Shown here: positions 63,869 through 64,000 of the stretch, in pieces
How the letters are laid out: every line of letters begins with the position of its first letter
How positions within the stretch are numbered: the stretch's first letter is position 1
Source: Dendrophyllia cribrosa
Lineage: Eukaryota > Cnidaria > Anthozoa > Scleractinia > Dendrophylliidae
Direction: 5' to 3'
Length of the DNA stretch: 64,000 nt
Assembly (NCBI GenBank): GCA_024195265.1
Contig: JAJLRJ010000009.1
Span: 30,333,210-30,397,209, forward strand
Notes under the pieces: generated by a model
Database searches by the model: none
What the model was told of the DNA's origin: nothing
Seen by the model: only the letters and a program-made list of their open reading frames with translations
Program-made: the position numbers and the translations under genes

Positions 63869-64000
63869 AATTTTAAATTAAAACCGTAGACTCCAGTTAT
63901 TCTTCTATTACCCTTGCGAAATTAATTCTCAGAACTCTGGGAATTCCTAGGAATTCCTAGGAATTCCAAGTTATTCCAAGACATGCAAATTATACAAAAT

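Overview
This is an intron-rich, transposon-rich animal nuclear genome window, most likely from an anthozoan cnidarian such as a stony coral. The reasons are short exons with GT-AG introns in long AT-rich introns, animal-type NOL11 and RAB26/37 genes, and dense small inverted-repeat elements with CR1/L2-like LINE relics. The species assignment is inference. No operon, ribosome-binding site, CRISPR array or bacterial feature is present.

Layout. 1-3896: nested terminal-inverted-repeat (TIR) elements, including a 3.06 kb element with a ~1 kb internal hairpin. 3897-28020 (+): the 3' 19 exons (622 codons) of a NOL11 orthologue, an SSU-processome protein; the first ~100 residues lie upstream of the window. 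Its introns hold a 77-bp satellite, a tRNA-derived SINE, LINE relics and many MITEs. 28021-32694: repeats, plus the likely NOL11 3' UTR. 32695-34629 (-): an intronless, unrecognised acidic protein with a duplicated ~80-residue domain and a nine-residue repeat tail. An in-frame TAA from a 6-bp insertion interrupts the tail. 34630-39149: repeats and unassigned DNA. 39150-39869 (+): a single-exon protein that looks MIF4G-like. 39870-46819: mostly repeats and unassigned DNA. 46820-56537 (+): a complete nine-exon RAB26/RAB37-type small GTPase (211 aa) whose fourth intron holds a young 5'-truncated LINE with a 12-bp target-site duplication. 56538-64000: RAB 3' UTR, inverted-repeat elements, an 18-bp minisatellite split by a LINE tail, a TTAA-flanked element, and a possible terminal exon of an unknown gene.

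The genes are functionally unrelated (ribosome biogenesis, vesicle traffic, unknown, possible translation or RNA factor). The most distinctive content is the layering of repeats. Several insertions sit inside other repeats, so the empty site can be read directly and target-site duplications assigned: 9 bp for a TAGACTGCAA family, 5 bp for a CAGGGSCGTAGC family, and TTAA for a 655-bp element. No new defence or enzymatic system is visible. The best candidates for undescribed biology are the orphan repeat protein and the undescribed-looking non-autonomous element families.
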